NCBI GenBank assembly: GCA_018262835.1
Contig: JADFDP010000020.1
Coordinates: forward strand, 1-35,386
Source: Candidatus Aminicenantota bacterium
GTDB lineage: Bacteria; Acidobacteriota; Aminicenantia; UBA2199
Reading direction: 5' to 3'
Length of the DNA: 35,386 bases
A model generated the notes under the pieces. The model was not told where the DNA came from, made no database searches, and saw nothing but the letters and a program-made list of their open reading frames with translations. The position numbers and the translations under genes are program-made. Of the stretch, positions 8,468 to 17,167 are shown in pieces. Positions within the stretch are counted from its first letter, which is position 1. Every line of letters begins with the position of its first letter.

Positions 8468-11400
8468 ATGGCTGAACGATTCGCGCCGCTCGCGGCCGGG
8501 CCCCTGCTGGCCTGGATCCTGGCCGAGGAAAAGCGCGGCCAGATCTTCGGCATCCACCGCGATCTTTTTTTTGAAGGCGGCGCCGCCGACCCGTTCCGCC
8601 TGGCCCGTTGCGGACGACAACTCGAGACCCCGCTGGGAGTGGCGCCGGGGCCGCACACGCAGCTGGCCCAGAACATCGTTTCGGCCTGGCTCTGCGGCGC
8701 CCGTTTCATTGAACTGAAGACCGTCCAGACCTTTGACCAGTTGGAAGTGCGCAAGCCCTGCATTGCCGTCAACGACGCCGGCTTCAACTGCGAATGGTCG
8801 CAGGAACTGTCGCTGGATGACTCCTTCGCCCAGTACCTGGCGGCCTGGGTCGCGCTGCACGTGCTCAGGCACCGCCAGCGGCAAAGCGCGCCCGCCCGTG
8901 ATCCGGGCTTCCTGTTCAACTTCAGCGTGGGCTACGACCTGGCCGGCATCCTGCAGCCCAACATGCAGCGATTTTTCGCCAGGATGTCCTCCTGCCGCGG
9001 CGAGAAGGAGGCGCTGATCCGGGAGCTCGCGCCGCTAGTCCCGGGCATCGCCAGGATCGACATTCCCGATTGCATCTCCGACAATGTCACCCTGTCGACC
9101 ATGCATGGCTGCCCGCCCGCAGAGATCGAGAAGATCGGCCTTTACCTCCTGAACGAGAAAAAACTGCACACCACCATCAAGCTGAACCCGACCCTGCTGG
9201 GGCCGGAGCGCCTGCGCGGGCTGCTGAACGACCGCCTGGGCTGGGACATCAAGGTCCCGGACCAGGCTTTCGCCCACGACCTCAAATACGGCGCCGCGCT
9301 GGACCTGCTGCGCAGCCTGCAGGCCTGCGCCGACAGGAACAACCTGAATTTCGGCGTCAAGCTGACCAACACCCTGGAATGCCTGAACGATCGCGGCCTG
9401 CTGCCCGAGGCGGAAAAAACGGTCTACATGAGCGGCCGCCCGCTGCTGCCCATCGCCGTGGCCCTGGCCCGGCGCCTGCAGGACGATTTCGCGGGCCGCC
9501 TCGACATCTCTTATTCGGCCGGCGCCGATGCCTTCAACGCCGCCGACCTTCTGGCCTGCGGCCTGCGGCCGCTGACCGTCTGCAGCGACCTGCTGCGGCC
9601 CGGCGGCTACGCCCGCCTGGGCCAGTACCTGGAGGAGATCCGCCGGGGCATGAAGGCCTGCCGGGCGCAATCCCTGGACGAGCTGGTCCTGAAGCGCGCC
9701 GGGATGAAAGACCCGGCACTGGCGGTCAGGGAAAACCTGAAAAATTACGAAGCCGGGCTGGAAAAAGGCGAGGGCTGCCGCGCCCCGCTGTTTCCCGCGC
9801 CGCCGTTCAAGGGCAAAAGCGCCCTGGGCTGGTTCGACTGCGCCATGGCCCCCTGCCGCGACGCCTGCGCCGTGGGCCAGGATGTTTCCCGATACCTGCA
9901 CTGGGTCGGGCGGGGCGATGCCGACCGGGCCAAGGCCGTGATCTGGGAAACCAACCCGCTCCCCGCCGTTTGCGGCATGGTCTGCGACGAGAAATGCCAG
10001 GGGCGCTGCACGCGCGGCCTGTTCGACCGGGCGCTCGCCATACGCGAGGTCAAGCGCTTCGCCGTTGAAAACGGCAGGATCCCGGCAGCGGACTCGGCGT
10101 CCCTCGGCGACGCCACGCGCATCGCGGTGGTCGGAGCCGGACCGGCCGGCCTGGCCGCCGCCCGCGACCTGATCCAGGCCGGTTTCTGGGTCGAGGTTTT
10201 CGAAGCCCGCGACGCGGCCGGCGGGCTGGCGGCGTCGGTCATTCCCGGTTTCCGACTCGGCGCCGCGGCCCTGGAAGACGACGTTTCGCGCCTGAAAAAA
10301 ATGGGGGTGGTCTTTCGCTTCGGCCAGGCCGTCGACCCGGCCCAGCTGGCGAAGCTCCTGGATACATTCCATGCGGTCTTCCTGGCCTGCGGCGCCGGGC
10401 CGGGGCGGAAAATGCTCATTCCCGAGGAGGACGCGGCCGGCGTCTTCGACGCCCTGGAGTTTCTGGCCGCGGTGAAGCGCGGCGAAACGCCCCCCATCGG
10501 CCGCCAGGTCGTGGTCATCGGCGGCGGCAACAGCGCCATGGACGCCGCCCGCTCGGCCCGGCGCCTGGTCGGCGCGCGCGGCAAGGTCACGGTGGTCTAC
10601 CGGCGCCGGCTGGCCGACATGCCGGCCGCCGCCGCGGAGATCCGCGCTGCCCTGGCCGAAGGGGTAAAAATTCTGGAATTGACCGCGCCGCTGCGCATCG
10701 AAACCGCCGCGGGCCGGGAATGGGCCCTGCTCTGCGCGCGCATGGAACTGAAGGGAACGGACGAAAGCGGCCGCCCCCGGCCGGTGCCGGTTTTCGGTTC
10801 CGAGTTCGAACTGGTCTGCGAGGCGGTGATCGTGGCCATCGGCCAGGAAAAAAATTCCGGGTTGCCGGCCGGCACGGAATGGCAGGTGCTCGGCGGCGAC
10901 GGCCGCACCAGCCATCCCCGCCTTTTTGTCGGCGGCGACGCGCGCCGCGGCCCTTCGACCCTGATCGGCGCCATCGCCGACGGCTGCCGGTCGGCGGGCC
11001 GGATCATGGAATTGAGCGGCAGGACGGTCGGCGCGCCGTCAGCCGATCCGGTCTCGGACCTGACCTGGGCCGGGCACCAGCTGCTGCGTTCGCGGCGGGA
11101 GCCCGCCACGGCGTCGCCGCCGGGTGGGCAAGCCCCTGCTGCGGCGTCGGCGGCAAAGACCATGCGGGCGGGGGGCCTGTTCAAGACCGACGCCGGCATG
11201 GCGGCCAAGGAGGCCCAGCGCGAAGCCCGGCGCTGCCTGCACTGCGACGATCTCTGCCTGCTGTGCGTCGGCGTCTGCCCCAACCGCGCCCTGGTCGCCT
11301 TCCAGATCGAGCCCAAGCGTTATCCTGTTTTTCAGGCCGTGAAGCGCAAGGACGGGGCCGAGCTTAGCGTGTCCGCTTATCTCGACCTCCGCCAGAAATA

Positions 11401-11806
11401 CCAGCTCGTCCATGTCGTGGACTTCTGCAATGCCTGCGGCCACTGCGCCACGTTCTGCCCGACCGCCGGCGCCCCCTACCGGGACAAGCCCCACGTTTAC
11501 CTGCGGCAGGAGGATTTCGCGCAGGCGGCGGACGGCCTTTTCCTGGAGCCGCCCCGCCCCGGCGGGGTAAGGATCCTGCGCGCCCGCCGCGGCGGCGAGG
11601 GGCAGCAGCTCCGCCAATACCCTGACCGGCTGGAGTTTGAAAACCGCAACTGCCTGCTGAAGCTGCGGCGCGAGGATTTTTCATTCCTGGCCGCCGACTG
11701 GCGGCTGGTGGCCGATCCTGTTTTTGACGGCGAAATGCTGGCGCGCATGTTTGTGCTCCTGGAATTTCTGCCGCTGTTTCTACAGGGAGACAAAACCGAT
11801 GTGTGA
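8468..11806 (+). CDS. ygfK: YgfK-type flavo-iron-sulfur oxidoreductase (annotated as putative selenate reductase subunit)
   Basis: A large soluble redox protein of 1,112 residues. Residues about 1-430 form a dihydroorotate-dehydrogenase-like barrel (APGPHTQLAQN, GVKLTNTLEC, SYSAGADAFNAADL). Residues about 455-890 are GltD-like: a cysteine-rich cluster region (CAMAPCRDACAVG ... CGMVCDEKCQGRC), an FAD-binding GAGPAGL near 556, and an NAD(P)-binding IGGGNSAMD near 684. The C-terminus has two ferredoxin-like cysteine sets near 923 (CLHCDDLCLLCVGVCP) and 987 (CNACGHCATFCP). It resembles pyrimidine-dehydrogenase and glutamate-synthase electron chains and probably reduces or oxidises a purine-derived ring with NAD(P)H. 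The selenate label from E. coli is historical; position between ygeW and ygeX favours purine catabolism. The start has only a weak GAAG upstream. The end overlaps ygeX by eight bases. Confidence 0.93.
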   Translation: MAERFAPLAAGPLLAWILAEEKRGQIFGIHRDLFFEGGAADPFRLARCGRQLETPLGVAPGPHTQLAQNIVSAWLCGARFIELKTVQTFDQLEVRKPCIAVNDAGFNCEWSQELSLDDSFAQYLAAWVALHVLRHRQRQSAPARDPGFLFNFSVGYDLAGILQPNMQRFFARMSSCRGEKEALIRELAPLVPGIARIDIPDCISDNVTLSTMHGCPPAEIEKIGLYLLNEKKLHTTIKLNPTLLGPERLRGLLNDRLGWDIKVPDQAFAHDLKYGAALDLLRSLQACADRNNLNFGVKLTNTLECLNDRGLLPEAEKTVYMSGRPLLPIAVALARRLQDDFAGRLDISYSAGADAFNAADLLACGLRPLTVCSDLLRPGGYARLGQYLEEIRRGMKACRAQSLDELVLKRAGMKDPALAVRENLKNYEAGLEKGEGCRAPLFPAPPFKGKSALGWFDCAMAPCRDACAVGQDVSRYLHWVGRGDADRAKAVIWETNPLPAVCGMVCDEKCQGRCTRGLFDRALAIREVKRFAVENGRIPAADSASLGDATRIAVVGAGPAGLAAARDLIQAGFWVEVFEARDAAGGLAASVIPGFRLGAAALEDDVSRLKKMGVVFRFGQAVDPAQLAKLLDTFHAVFLACGAGPGRKMLIPEEDAAGVFDALEFLAAVKRGETPPIGRQVVVIGGGNSAMDAARSARRLVGARGKVTVVYRRRLADMPAAAAEIRAALAEGVKILELTAPLRIETAAGREWALLCARMELKGTDESGRPRPVPVFGSEFELVCEAVIVAIGQEKNSGLPAGTEWQVLGGDGRTSHPRLFVGGDARRGPSTLIGAIADGCRSAGRIMELSGRTVGAPSADPVSDLTWAGHQLLRSRREPATASPPGGQAPAAASAAKTMRAGGLFKTDAGMAAKEAQREARRCLHCDDLCLLCVGVCPNRALVAFQIEPKRYPVFQAVKRKDGAELSVSAYLDLRQKYQLVHVVDFCNACGHCATFCPTAGAPYRDKPHVYLRQEDFAQAADGLFLEPPRPGGVRILRARRGGEGQQLRQYPDRLEFENRNCLLKLRREDFSFLAADWRLVADPVFDGEMLARMFVLLEFLPLFLQGDKTDV

Positions 11807-12992
11807 ATACGCTTTCAACGAATTGTGCAAGCCCCGGCCCGAGTGGCCGGGCGAGGAGTACGCGTTTTTAAAGGATTCCGGCATGCTCGGCTTCCACCGC
11901 TCCCTGCCGGGATACGAACCGACGCCGCTGCGCGAGCTGCCGGCCCTGGCTTTCCGCCTGGGCCTGGGGGCCGTGCTGGTCAAGGACGAATCCCGGCGCT
12001 TCGGCCTCAAGGCCTTCAAGGCCCTCGGGGCCTCCTACGCCATCTACCGCTTCCTGAAAAAAAAGTGGCATGACCGTTTCCAGGCCCCGTTCACCCCCGA
12101 AAGCTTCCGGGACCCCAAAGCGCTGGCGGCGCTGGGCTCCTTCACCTTCTGCGCCGCCACCGACGGCAACCACGGCCGGGCCGTGGCCTGGACCGCCAAG
12201 ATGCTCGGCCAGAAGGCGGTGATCTATATGCCCGCCGATTCGGTCCCGGCGCGGGTGGAAAGCATCCGCGGCGAGGGAGCGGAGGTGGTTCTGCTCGGCG
12301 GGACATTTGACGACTGCGTCAGGCGCTGCGCCGGCGACGCCGCCGCCAACGGCTGGCAGGCGATCTCCGACACCGCCTATTTCGGCTACCGCGAGATCCC
12401 CGGCTGGATCCTGCTCGGCTACACCACCATTTTCGCCGAGCTGGAAGGGCTCCTGCACGGGCCGATGAAGATCGGCGTCGATGCCGTCATCCTGCCGGCC
12501 GGGGTGGGGGGCCTGGCCGCAGCCGGCGCCTTCTATTATGCGAAGCACTACGGGTCCAAGCGGCCGGTCCTGATCTGCGTGGAGCCGGTTTCCTCCGATT
12601 GCTTTTTGGAGTCGGTGCGCTTCGGCAAGGGCGAGCCCCTGCCCACGCGGGGGCGTCAGACATCGATCATGGCCGGCCTGAACTGCGGCGTCCCCTCGCC
12701 GCTGGCCTGGCCCATCGTGCGCGACGCCATACCGTTTTTCCTGGCCGTCAGCGACAAGTACGCGGAACAGGCCATGCGGCGCTACAACCGTCCCCTGGGC
12801 ATGGACCCGCGCGTGGTCTCCGGCGAATCGGGCTCGTCGGGCCTGGCCGCCTTGCTGGCCCTGACCAACAGCGACAAGCTGGCCGGCATCCGCTCCAAAT
12901 TGCCTTTGAACCAGAACTCGCGCATTTTGCTCTTGAACACCGAGGGAGACACGGATCCTGAGAACTTTCAGAAGATCGTCCAAGCCGAATAG
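11799..12992 (+). CDS. ygeX: Diaminopropionate ammonia-lyase (YgeX/DpaL)
   Basis: A PLP enzyme that splits 2,3-diaminopropionate into pyruvate and two ammonia. The PLP lysine is in RFGLKAFKALGASYAI (Lys74 with this start, matching Lys77 of E. coli YgeX). The substrate/cofactor loop TDGNHGRAVAW and the glycine-rich phosphate loop PAGVGGLAAAG follow, with SGESGSSGLAAL late in the chain. Length is 397, essentially that of E. coli YgeX. The track start at 11724 lies inside ygfK. The ATG at 11799 has GGGAG upstream and overlaps ygfK by eight bases, so translation is coupled. As the last gene of the run it would deliver pyruvate and ammonia, the fermentable end of the pathway. A fold-back repeat follows; I see no clear intrinsic terminator. 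Confidence 0.95.
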   Translation: MCEYAFNELCKPRPEWPGEEYAFLKDSGMLGFHRSLPGYEPTPLRELPALAFRLGLGAVLVKDESRRFGLKAFKALGASYAIYRFLKKKWHDRFQAPFTPESFRDPKALAALGSFTFCAATDGNHGRAVAWTAKMLGQKAVIYMPADSVPARVESIRGEGAEVVLLGGTFDDCVRRCAGDAAANGWQAISDTAYFGYREIPGWILLGYTTIFAELEGLLHGPMKIGVDAVILPAGVGGLAAAGAFYYAKHYGSKRPVLICVEPVSSDCFLESVRFGKGEPLPTRGRQTSIMAGLNCGVPSPLAWPIVRDAIPFFLAVSDKYAEQAMRRYNRPLGMDPRVVSGESGSSGLAALLALTNSDKLAGIRSKLPLNQNSRILLLNTEGDTDPENFQKIVQAE

Positions 12993-13020
12993 TGTTCGGC
13001 GTACGGCCAAAGCAAAAACA

Positions 13021-13206
13021 GGTTCGATGTTCGAAGTTCGACGTTCGATGTTGCAAGAAAAGGCGATAAAATGAAATATAGATGGCAATTCATGTAATTT
13101 TGAAATGGATTCCAAGCGTATGAATATAAAAAAAAACTGAATCTTTATTTCGCATAATTCTTTTCTTTAACTTCGAACAACGAACATCGAACTTCGAACC
13201 TCGATT
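13021..13206. repeat. Fold-back element with long NTCGAAC arms
   Basis: The left arm (13021-13053) has four GTTCGA-type words. The right arm (13168-13206) has their inverse, NTCGAAC. The interior of about 115 bases is AT-rich and shows no ORF. It fills the space between ygeX and the OmpA promoter. Confidence 0.75.
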
Positions 13207-13215
13207 CTTCCATTT

Positions 13216-13244
13216 TTGGCAATATTTCTTAAATCTGCTATCAT
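13216..13244 (+). promoter_or_regulatory. Predicted promoter of the OmpA-like gene
   Basis: TTGGCA (13216-13221), a 17-base spacer and TATCAT (13239-13244) with an extended TGC. The predicted start near 13251 gives a 28-base leader that contains AGGAGGTG. Confidence 0.65.
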
Positions 13245-13278
13245 TTCCCTTTCATGCAGAGACATCAGGAGGTGCCGG

Positions 13279-14124
13279 ATGGCAAGATATTCTTCAAGGT
13301 TGCGAGTTTTCGCCCTGGCCGCGGTCATCATCATTTCTGCAGCGGGCCTGGCGGCCCAGCAGCACGACGCCAAGGGCTGCCAGGACCACCCGGCGTTCAC
13401 CCGCATGCCGGACTACTGGATTTACGCGTGCCAGCAAAAACAGTTCGACGCCTATTCGTTCGTCGTCGGCAAGGGAAAGAGCGAGTCGCAGGAGGGCCAG
13501 TTCTGGAAGATCGCCTATCGTCCGCAGAACACCCTCGCCTCGAAGCCCAGCGAGCTCCAGATACAGCGCAACTTCGAGAATGCCGTCCAGAAGCAGGGGG
13601 GAGCGGTCCTCTGGAGCGAAAAGGGGCGGAGCACTTTCAAGCTCGCCCGCGAGGGTCTGGAGATCTGGGTCGAGTTGCGGGCTGATTTCACCAGCGGCTA
13701 CGCCCTGTTCATCATCCAGAAGGCGAGCATGGCCCAGGACATCGTCGCCGATGCCGCGGCCATGGGCAACGACATCCACGCCACCGGCCACGCGGCGGTC
13801 TACGGCATCTACTTCGACACCGGTAAGTCGACCATCAAGCCCGAGTCGGCGCAGGCCATCGCCGAGATCGCCAAGCTGCTCAAATCCGACCCGGGGCTCA
13901 AGATCTACGTGGTGGGCCACACCGACAGCCAGGGCGGCGTGGAGAGCAACATCGCGCTCTCTCAAGGTCGGGGCGAGGCCGTCCTGCAGTCCCTGGTGCG
14001 CGACCACGGCATCGCGCCGGCGCGCCTGCGCTCCTGGGGCTGCGGCCTTTTCGCCCCGGTGGCCAGCAACGACACCGAGGCGGGCCGGGCCAAGAACCGC
14101 AGGGTCGAGCTGGTTAAACAGTAG
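13279..14124 (+). CDS. OmpA-family protein with signal peptide
   Basis: An exported protein of 281 residues whose C-terminal OmpA/MotB domain should bind peptidoglycan. The N-terminus (MARYSSRLRVFALAAVIIIS ...) is a standard signal peptide with likely cleavage at GLAAQQ; there is no lipobox cysteine. Residues about 25-165 form an unrecognised domain with paired Cys-containing segments. From about 172 the OmpA domain runs through YFDTGKSTIKPES, VVGHTDSQGG, LSQGRGEAV and NRRVELVKQ. Within it, HTD and the NRRVEL arginine are the usual contacts with diaminopimelate. The track start at 13216 covers the promoter; the ATG at 13279 has a perfect AGGAGGTG five bases upstream. A beta-barrel is not evident, so it is more likely a periplasmic or membrane-attached cell-wall-binding protein. 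Confidence 0.9.
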   Translation: MARYSSRLRVFALAAVIIISAAGLAAQQHDAKGCQDHPAFTRMPDYWIYACQQKQFDAYSFVVGKGKSESQEGQFWKIAYRPQNTLASKPSELQIQRNFENAVQKQGGAVLWSEKGRSTFKLAREGLEIWVELRADFTSGYALFIIQKASMAQDIVADAAAMGNDIHATGHAAVYGIYFDTGKSTIKPESAQAIAEIAKLLKSDPGLKIYVVGHTDSQGGVESNIALSQGRGEAVLQSLVRDHGIAPARLRSWGCGLFAPVASNDTEAGRAKNRRVELVKQ

Positions 14125-14146
14125 AAGCCGTGGCGAGGAAGGGCAT

Positions 14147-14298
14147 AAAACAAGGTTCGACGTTCGAACCTTTTTAAGGTCATAGGCCCTGGGTAATAGG
14201 TTATAGGTAAGAAGATATCGCTAAATTGCTGTTAACCTATCACCCATAACCCATCACCCATTGCCTTATTTTTCTTCAGCTTTGAACCTCGAACTTCT
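14147..14298 (+). repeat. Dispersed ~150-bp element, copy 1
   Basis: It begins with GTTCGACGTTCGAAC, then an AGGTCATAGG/CCTGGGTAATAGG block. Next comes the conserved core GATATCGCTAAATTGCTG, then tandem CCCATCACC/CCCATAACC words, TTGCCTTATTTTTCTT and a terminal TCGAAC arm. Copies sit at 18,028-18,217 (inverted), 22,377-22,541 and 27,664-27,834. Confidence 0.85.
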
Positions 14299-14306
14299 GA
14301 CCTGTA

Positions 14307-15782
14307 TTATCTCCTGACTGTCCTCAGTATCCAATCCGCCACGCGCTGCAGAACGGCGGGCGCCATGGTCTCGGCGATCCGGCCGTACTCGCGCGGGTGG
14401 CCGGTCCCGGCCGTCTGGAACAGATGGTTCAATCCCGGCAGCTCGGCGGTCTCGACGCCGGTATTGCCGCCCTCGTTCAGGGCCCTGGCGATGGCCGGCA
14501 GGTTGACGTCGGCGTCCACCTGGGTGTCTTTCTCGCCGTGGAGGGCCAGCACCGGGCAGTGGACCCGGCGCAGCGACGCGGCGGGGTCGTAGGAAGCAAG
14601 GAAGCGGTTCCAGTCCAGGTCGGCAACATAGCTCTTGATGTCCGCCATCTGCATCTCTTCGCTCTCGTTCAGCTGCTTCTTCTCCTCGGCGCTCATGCCC
14701 GCCAGCGCCTCCAGGGCGATGCGCTTCATCTCCGGTTCCACGATCGCGGGATCCGACTCTGATTTCAGGACCGCGAACAGCTTGGCGGACAGCGCGAGCT
14801 CCTTGCGCACCGCCTCCTCGCCGGCGCCGCGGCTGCGGGCGAGCGACTCGGCCTGCATGAACCACAAACGCTCGCCCGGGATGCCCGTGCCGGCCAGCAG
14901 CACCAGGAAGGCCACCTTGGGGTTGCGCGCCGCGACCATGGGCGCGGCGATCGCCCCCTCGCTGTGGCCGCACAATCCCACCCGCTTCGGGTCGATGCGC
15001 GGCTGCCGCGCCAGGAACTCCCAGGCGGCCCCGGCGTCGCCGGCGAAGTCGGCGGTGGTGGCGTTGTGGAAGTTGCCGCCCGAGCGGTTGCAGCCGCGGT
15101 CGTCATGGCGCAGCACGGCGATGCCGCGCCGGGTCAGGTAGTCGGCCGCCACCAGGAAGGGCCGGTGGCCGGCGATGGCCGAGTTGCGGTCCTGGGGACC
15201 CGAGCCGCTGATCAGGACCACGGCGGGGAAGGGGCCGGCGCCGCCGGGCAGGGTCAGGGTGCCGGCCAGATCGATGCCCGCCGCCCGGTTGCGGAAGGTC
15301 ACCTCGATCTCCTCGTAGGGGTAGGGCGGCTGCGGCTCCTGGGGCCGGCGCATGTCGGGCACCGCCGCCGCGCGCTGCAGCACCAGGGGCGGGGCGTCGT
15401 CGCCGATCTTGAACCGCCCGTTGATGGCGGAGCCGTCGGGAGCCATCTTTCCTTCATAAACAATCCCATAGCTGCTCATGTCGAGCATCAGGTCGGGCGG
15501 GTGCCAGCGCAGCCCGGTCACCGGGATGTCGCGCGCGCTCTGGGCGGGGATATCCACCTTGGCCATGTAGGCGCCGTCGCTCCTTTTCTCGATGGTGAAA
15601 AAGATCTGCATGTTCCCGGGCTTGCCGGCGACCGTACCCTGCCAGACGCCGGCCAGCGGGTCGGCTGGCATTTCCTGTGCGTACATGGTGAAGGCCAGTA
15701 CGGCCACCAACAGGATGGCAATAGCCAGCCCGAAGGCCAGCCAGTTCCTGGGACTGCGATCTCTCGTATTCGCTTCGGACAT
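14307..15782 (-). CDS. Alpha/beta hydrolase, membrane-anchored or exported
   Basis: A serine hydrolase of the COG1073/dienelactone-hydrolase-like group, 491 residues. An N-terminal hydrophobic helix (NWLAFGLAIAILLVAVLAFTMYA) is a signal anchor or uncleaved signal peptide. Residues about 35-145 form a beta-rich domain seen ahead of such hydrolases. The catalytic domain shows the oxyanion segment VVLISGSGPQDRN, the HDDRGCNRSGG turn, the nucleophile elbow GHSEG (Ser274), and a late ALHGEKDTQVD with LPGLNHLF providing the probable Asp and His. The track start at 15863 is too long; the ATG at 15782 has AAGGAGG seven bases upstream, itself preceded by a GGATCG/CGATCC hairpin. It is divergent from the LuxR-type regulator and may be its target. 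Likely an esterase or peptidase; substrate unknown. Confidence 0.88.
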   Translation of the reverse strand: MSEANTRDRSPRNWLAFGLAIAILLVAVLAFTMYAQEMPADPLAGVWQGTVAGKPGNMQIFFTIEKRSDGAYMAKVDIPAQSARDIPVTGLRWHPPDLMLDMSSYGIVYEGKMAPDGSAINGRFKIGDDAPPLVLQRAAAVPDMRRPQEPQPPYPYEEIEVTFRNRAAGIDLAGTLTLPGGAGPFPAVVLISGSGPQDRNSAIAGHRPFLVAADYLTRRGIAVLRHDDRGCNRSGGNFHNATTADFAGDAGAAWEFLARQPRIDPKRVGLCGHSEGAIAAPMVAARNPKVAFLVLLAGTGIPGERLWFMQAESLARSRGAGEEAVRKELALSAKLFAVLKSESDPAIVEPEMKRIALEALAGMSAEEKKQLNESEEMQMADIKSYVADLDWNRFLASYDPAASLRRVHCPVLALHGEKDTQVDADVNLPAIARALNEGGNTGVETAELPGLNHLFQTAGTGHPREYGRIAETMAPAVLQRVADWILRTVRR

Positions 15783-15871
15783 GATTTCCTCCTTGGATCG
15801 TTGCGATCCCTGCACCCGGTATACGCTCATTGAGCGCGGACGGGAATGGAACAAACCTTTCATTTCGCGAA

Positions 15872-15889
15872 CTGGTACATCTGTACCAG
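15872..15889. promoter_or_regulatory. 18-bp perfect palindrome, candidate operator
   Basis: CTGGTACATCTGTACCAG has eight-base half-sites that are exact inverse complements around a two-base centre. It lies between the divergent hydrolase and LuxR-type genes, 27 bases upstream of the regulator's -35 box. Size and symmetry fit a dimeric LuxR/NarL-type site. Confidence 0.6.
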
Positions 15890-15916
15890 GGCTTGGCCCC
15901 GGCCGCCGCGGGCCGT

Positions 15917-15945
15917 TTTACATTTGCCGGGAAAACTGCTATAAA
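15917..15945 (+). promoter_or_regulatory. Predicted leaderless promoter of the LuxR-type gene
   Basis: TTTACA (15917-15922), a 17-base spacer and TATAAA (15940-15945) with an extended TGC. Six bases separate the -10 from the ATG, so the mRNA should start at the A of the start codon. Confidence 0.65.
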
Positions 15946-15951
15946 AATGCC

Positions 15952-16905
15952 ATGGACCCCGCATCCTTGTCCCTCTATCTGGCCTACCTGGCCGTGATGG
16001 CCCTGGCTTGGTGGTACGGCCTGCGCCTCGTCCGCTCCTTCCGCTTCTACTTCCTGCCGGCCTTCCTCGGCTACCTGGTGACGCTCAACCTCGTCGCCCT
16101 GGTCAACCTGGTGGTCAACGTCCTGTCGGCGGAGATCCTGCGGCCGCTGCCGCCGGCGGGCCTGTTGCGCGTCTACATGCTGTTCGGCCTGGTGGCCATC
16201 CCGCTGCTGGCGGTCTCCTTTTATTTCCTGCTGGCCTTCGTTTCCGGCCTGCTCGACCGCGAGCTGCCGGCCTGGGCGCGCGGGGCCTACGCGGCGCTGT
16301 GGCTGGCCTTCGCCGCCCTGTTCATCCTGCGCATCCACTTCGAGCTGCGCGGGCAGCCGCTGCCGTGGGTCGAGCGGTTGTATGGCGCGTTCAGCAGCAT
16401 GATCATCGTCATCCCGCTCGTGGTCCTGGCCGTACTGGCCTGGCAGCTGCACCGGCGGCGGGCCGAGCCCGATATGAAGGAATTTCGCTGGTTCGCCGCC
16501 GCCGCCCTGTTCGGCTGCTTCCTCTACCTGGCCGCCGCGTTCATTGGGCAGCTCGGCAACCGCTACCGCTGGCTGACGCCCCTGCTCCTGTTCCTGGCCA
16601 ACTTCCTGCCGCTGCTGAGCCTGAAGCGTGCCCTGGCCCGCCATTTCCGCCCCGTGCCCCACGGCCCGACCGTGGCGCCGGCGCTGGCCGCCTTCGCCGC
16701 CCATTATCGCCTGTCAGAGCGCGAGCGCGAGATCCTCGACCTGCTGCTGCTGGGCAAGAGCAACAAGGAGATCGACAGCGAGCTCTTCATCTCGGCGCAC
16801 ACCGTGCGCAACCACGTGCACAACATCTACGAGAAGCTCGGCGTGGGCAGCCGCCTGCAGCTGATGAACAGCGTGCGCTCCTGGCTGGAGAAGCAGAACG
16901 CCTGA
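15952..16905 (+). CDS. Membrane-bound LuxR-type transcriptional regulator
   Basis: A one-component regulator of 317 residues joining about seven N-terminal membrane helices (residues about 5-225) to a C-terminal LuxR/NarL helix-turn-helix (about 250-315). The HTH reads LSEREREILDLLLLGKSNKEI ... HTVRNHVHNIYEKLGV, including the family's recognition helix. No receiver or autoinducer-binding domain is present, so the membrane part presumably senses the signal. The track ORF begins at 15592 but runs over the divergent promoter region. I choose the ATG at 15952 because the hydrophobic helices start there and a consensus promoter ends six bases upstream. It probably binds the palindrome at 15,872 and controls itself and the divergent hydrolase. 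Confidence 0.88.
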   Translation: MDPASLSLYLAYLAVMALAWWYGLRLVRSFRFYFLPAFLGYLVTLNLVALVNLVVNVLSAEILRPLPPAGLLRVYMLFGLVAIPLLAVSFYFLLAFVSGLLDRELPAWARGAYAALWLAFAALFILRIHFELRGQPLPWVERLYGAFSSMIIVIPLVVLAVLAWQLHRRRAEPDMKEFRWFAAAALFGCFLYLAAAFIGQLGNRYRWLTPLLLFLANFLPLLSLKRALARHFRPVPHGPTVAPALAAFAAHYRLSEREREILDLLLLGKSNKEIDSELFISAHTVRNHVHNIYEKLGVGSRLQLMNSVRSWLEKQNA

Positions 16906-16911
16906 GAGATA

Positions 16912-17146
16912 AGATTCCAAATTACAAGCAGCAAATTCCAAATAAATTCCAATAGCCGAATTCCCATGACCCAAACAAAGAGAACAAGCAATCGTTAATG
17001 GGTTGATGAGTAAATGAGGCAACCGCTTAGGTTCATATTGCTTGCTCGCTCTTTTTTTTGACTTCTAACTTCGGATCTCAATGATCGATCCATCGCCTGA
17101 TTTTTCAACTTCGAACATCGAACGTCGAACTTCGAACCTCCTTCTT
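16912..17146. repeat. AATTCCAA-word array and NTCGAAC array
   Basis: Bases 16912-16982 are degenerate CAAATTCCAA words ending in CCATGACCCAAACAAAG. The same order recurs at 27,495 and, inverted, at 29,357. About 120 bases without a clear feature follow, then six tandem NTCGAAC-type words at 17104-17142 just upstream of the PHP gene. Confidence 0.7.
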
Positions 17147-17150
17147 TTTA

Positions 17151-17159
17151 TGTTACTAT
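17151..17159 (+). promoter_or_regulatory. Possible extended -10 of the PHP gene
   Basis: TGTTACTAT ends eight bases before the ATG. A 17-base spacing would place the -35 on a TTCGAA from the adjacent repeat, which is a poor match. Transcription would begin at or within two bases of the start codon. Confidence 0.35.
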
Positions 17160-17167
17160 AGCCCCTT

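Noticed and set aside
9035-10915. 626-residue antisense ORF under ygfK
   Set aside because: Same shadow composition; the sense strand encodes a fully recognisable YgfK.
15454-16704. 416-residue antisense ORF across the LuxR-type gene
   Set aside because: Gln/Gly-rich shadow of a membrane-protein gene; it also crosses the divergent promoter region.
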